From CALLPQ01 sp964479275 (GTDB lineage: Bacteria; Pseudomonadota; Alphaproteobacteria; Caulobacterales; Parvularculaceae): a stretch of DNA of 15,470 nt. Location: assembly GCA_964479275.1 (NCBI GenBank), contig CAYZLR010000080.1, forward strand, positions 1-15,470, given 5' to 3'. Positions 15,015-15,470 of the stretch are shown here, in pieces. The position numbers and the translations under genes were made by a program. The stretch's first letter is position 1. Every line of letters begins with the position of its first letter. The notes under the pieces are model-generated. The model worked only from the letters and a program-made list of their open reading frames with translations. It did no database searches and was not told where the DNA came from.

Positions 15015-15470
15015 GTTATCCCAACTTTTCTCAGCCATGGCTCATCATGCCGGGTCAATGAAGGTTTACCATCTCAACACCCAATAAAGATAACCGTTAG
15101 ATGCTTATCTCTGATAGTGACGGAAACGTTTTACGCAATGATACATCATCGAGGAAGACCGTATAGAACAAACCTTACATAGCGCCGCGACACCGCAAGC
15201 ATTCATTATTGCTGTTTAATAATTTCCTTTATGCACCCAAAGAAGGACTATACCTCTGTCCCCCAGCCTGCCTCGCCTTATGGCCTATCACTTTTATCGG
15301 ATATGAATAGTGAACGCGCTAGCAAAAGAATAGCAAACCCTATCCGATTGATCATACTGATATTGGAGAAACTCACACACAAGAAGATAAGCGACTCTAC
15401 GAAATCCAGTTAAATACTTCCCGGGACTAAACACCTAGAGCATTTTCATTTTTTATAGAGTCGCCTGGGA
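15015..15470. other. 456-nt region after groESL without a convincing gene
   Basis: Short open frames exist, the longest about 60 codons from 15231, with an internal ATG at 15303 giving 36 codons and a hydrophobic middle. None has a clear Shine-Dalgarno or a recognisable product. A 21-codon frame from about 15103 (MLISDSDGNV) looks slightly protein-like but ends quickly. The area could be non-coding or a decayed gene. Near the right edge an inverted repeat is listed separately. Confidence 0.4.
15391..15464. repeat. 9-bp inverted repeat near the right edge
   Basis: GCGACTCTA (15391-15399) and TAGAGTCGC (15456-15464) are perfect inverted repeats separated by 56 nt. The interval contains CCTAGAGCATTTTC and a run of six T (15449-15454). 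The segment could be part of a dispersed intergenic repeat or a promoter-proximal operator for a gene beyond the window; the edge cuts off its context. Confidence 0.35.

Overview
The window looks like chromosomal DNA of an alphaproteobacterium with moderate GC. The GroEL/GroES sequences, a groESL promoter carrying both a CIRCE operator and an RpoH-type (CTTG / CCTATTT) promoter, the Lol lipoprotein-export genes, a TlyA-RlmD pair and a COQ7-family protein all fit that group. I cannot name a genus from sequence alone. No tRNA, rRNA, CRISPR array, insertion sequence or prophage gene was recognised.

Layout. (1) 1-6239, minus strand: a compact run of six genes transcribed leftwards: acyl-CoA carboxyltransferase, BaiN/HI0933-type flavoprotein, TlyA rRNA 2'-O-methyltransferase, RlmD-like rRNA m5U methyltransferase, a class I SAM methyltransferase broken by a 1-nt frameshift, and a COQ7-like protein that stops halfway through its di-iron domain at the window edge. 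Overlaps of 14 nt and gaps of 15-32 nt indicate one operon. (2) 6456-8412, minus: lolD and a LolC/E-type permease, overlapping by 8 nt, for moving lipoproteins to the outer membrane. (3) 8413-8967: a mostly gene-free stretch with repeats and one 30-residue single-pass membrane protein on the plus strand. (4) 8968-10755, minus: an extended SDR reductase gene disrupted by a 14-bp tandem duplication, and an exported thioredoxin-fold protein with a CPYC motif. (5) 10874-12598, plus: a lipoprotein amidohydrolase of the YtcJ type, divergent from the thioredoxin gene. (6) 12760-15014, plus: the heat-shock operon groES-groEL with promoter, CIRCE and terminator. (7) 15015-15470: no convincing gene.

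Functional links are modest. The Lol genes provide the route by which the amidohydrolase lipoprotein could reach the outer membrane. TlyA and RlmD are both rRNA methyltransferases. The methyltransferase and COQ7-like gene at the end of the first operon could act together in quinone metabolism, but that is inference. The most notable signals are the disrupted genes (a T6-tract frameshift, an exact 14-bp duplication and a half-length COQ7), the unlisted small membrane protein with its structured upstream DNA, and the tandem hairpins after groEL. I did not find clear evidence of a new multi-gene system.
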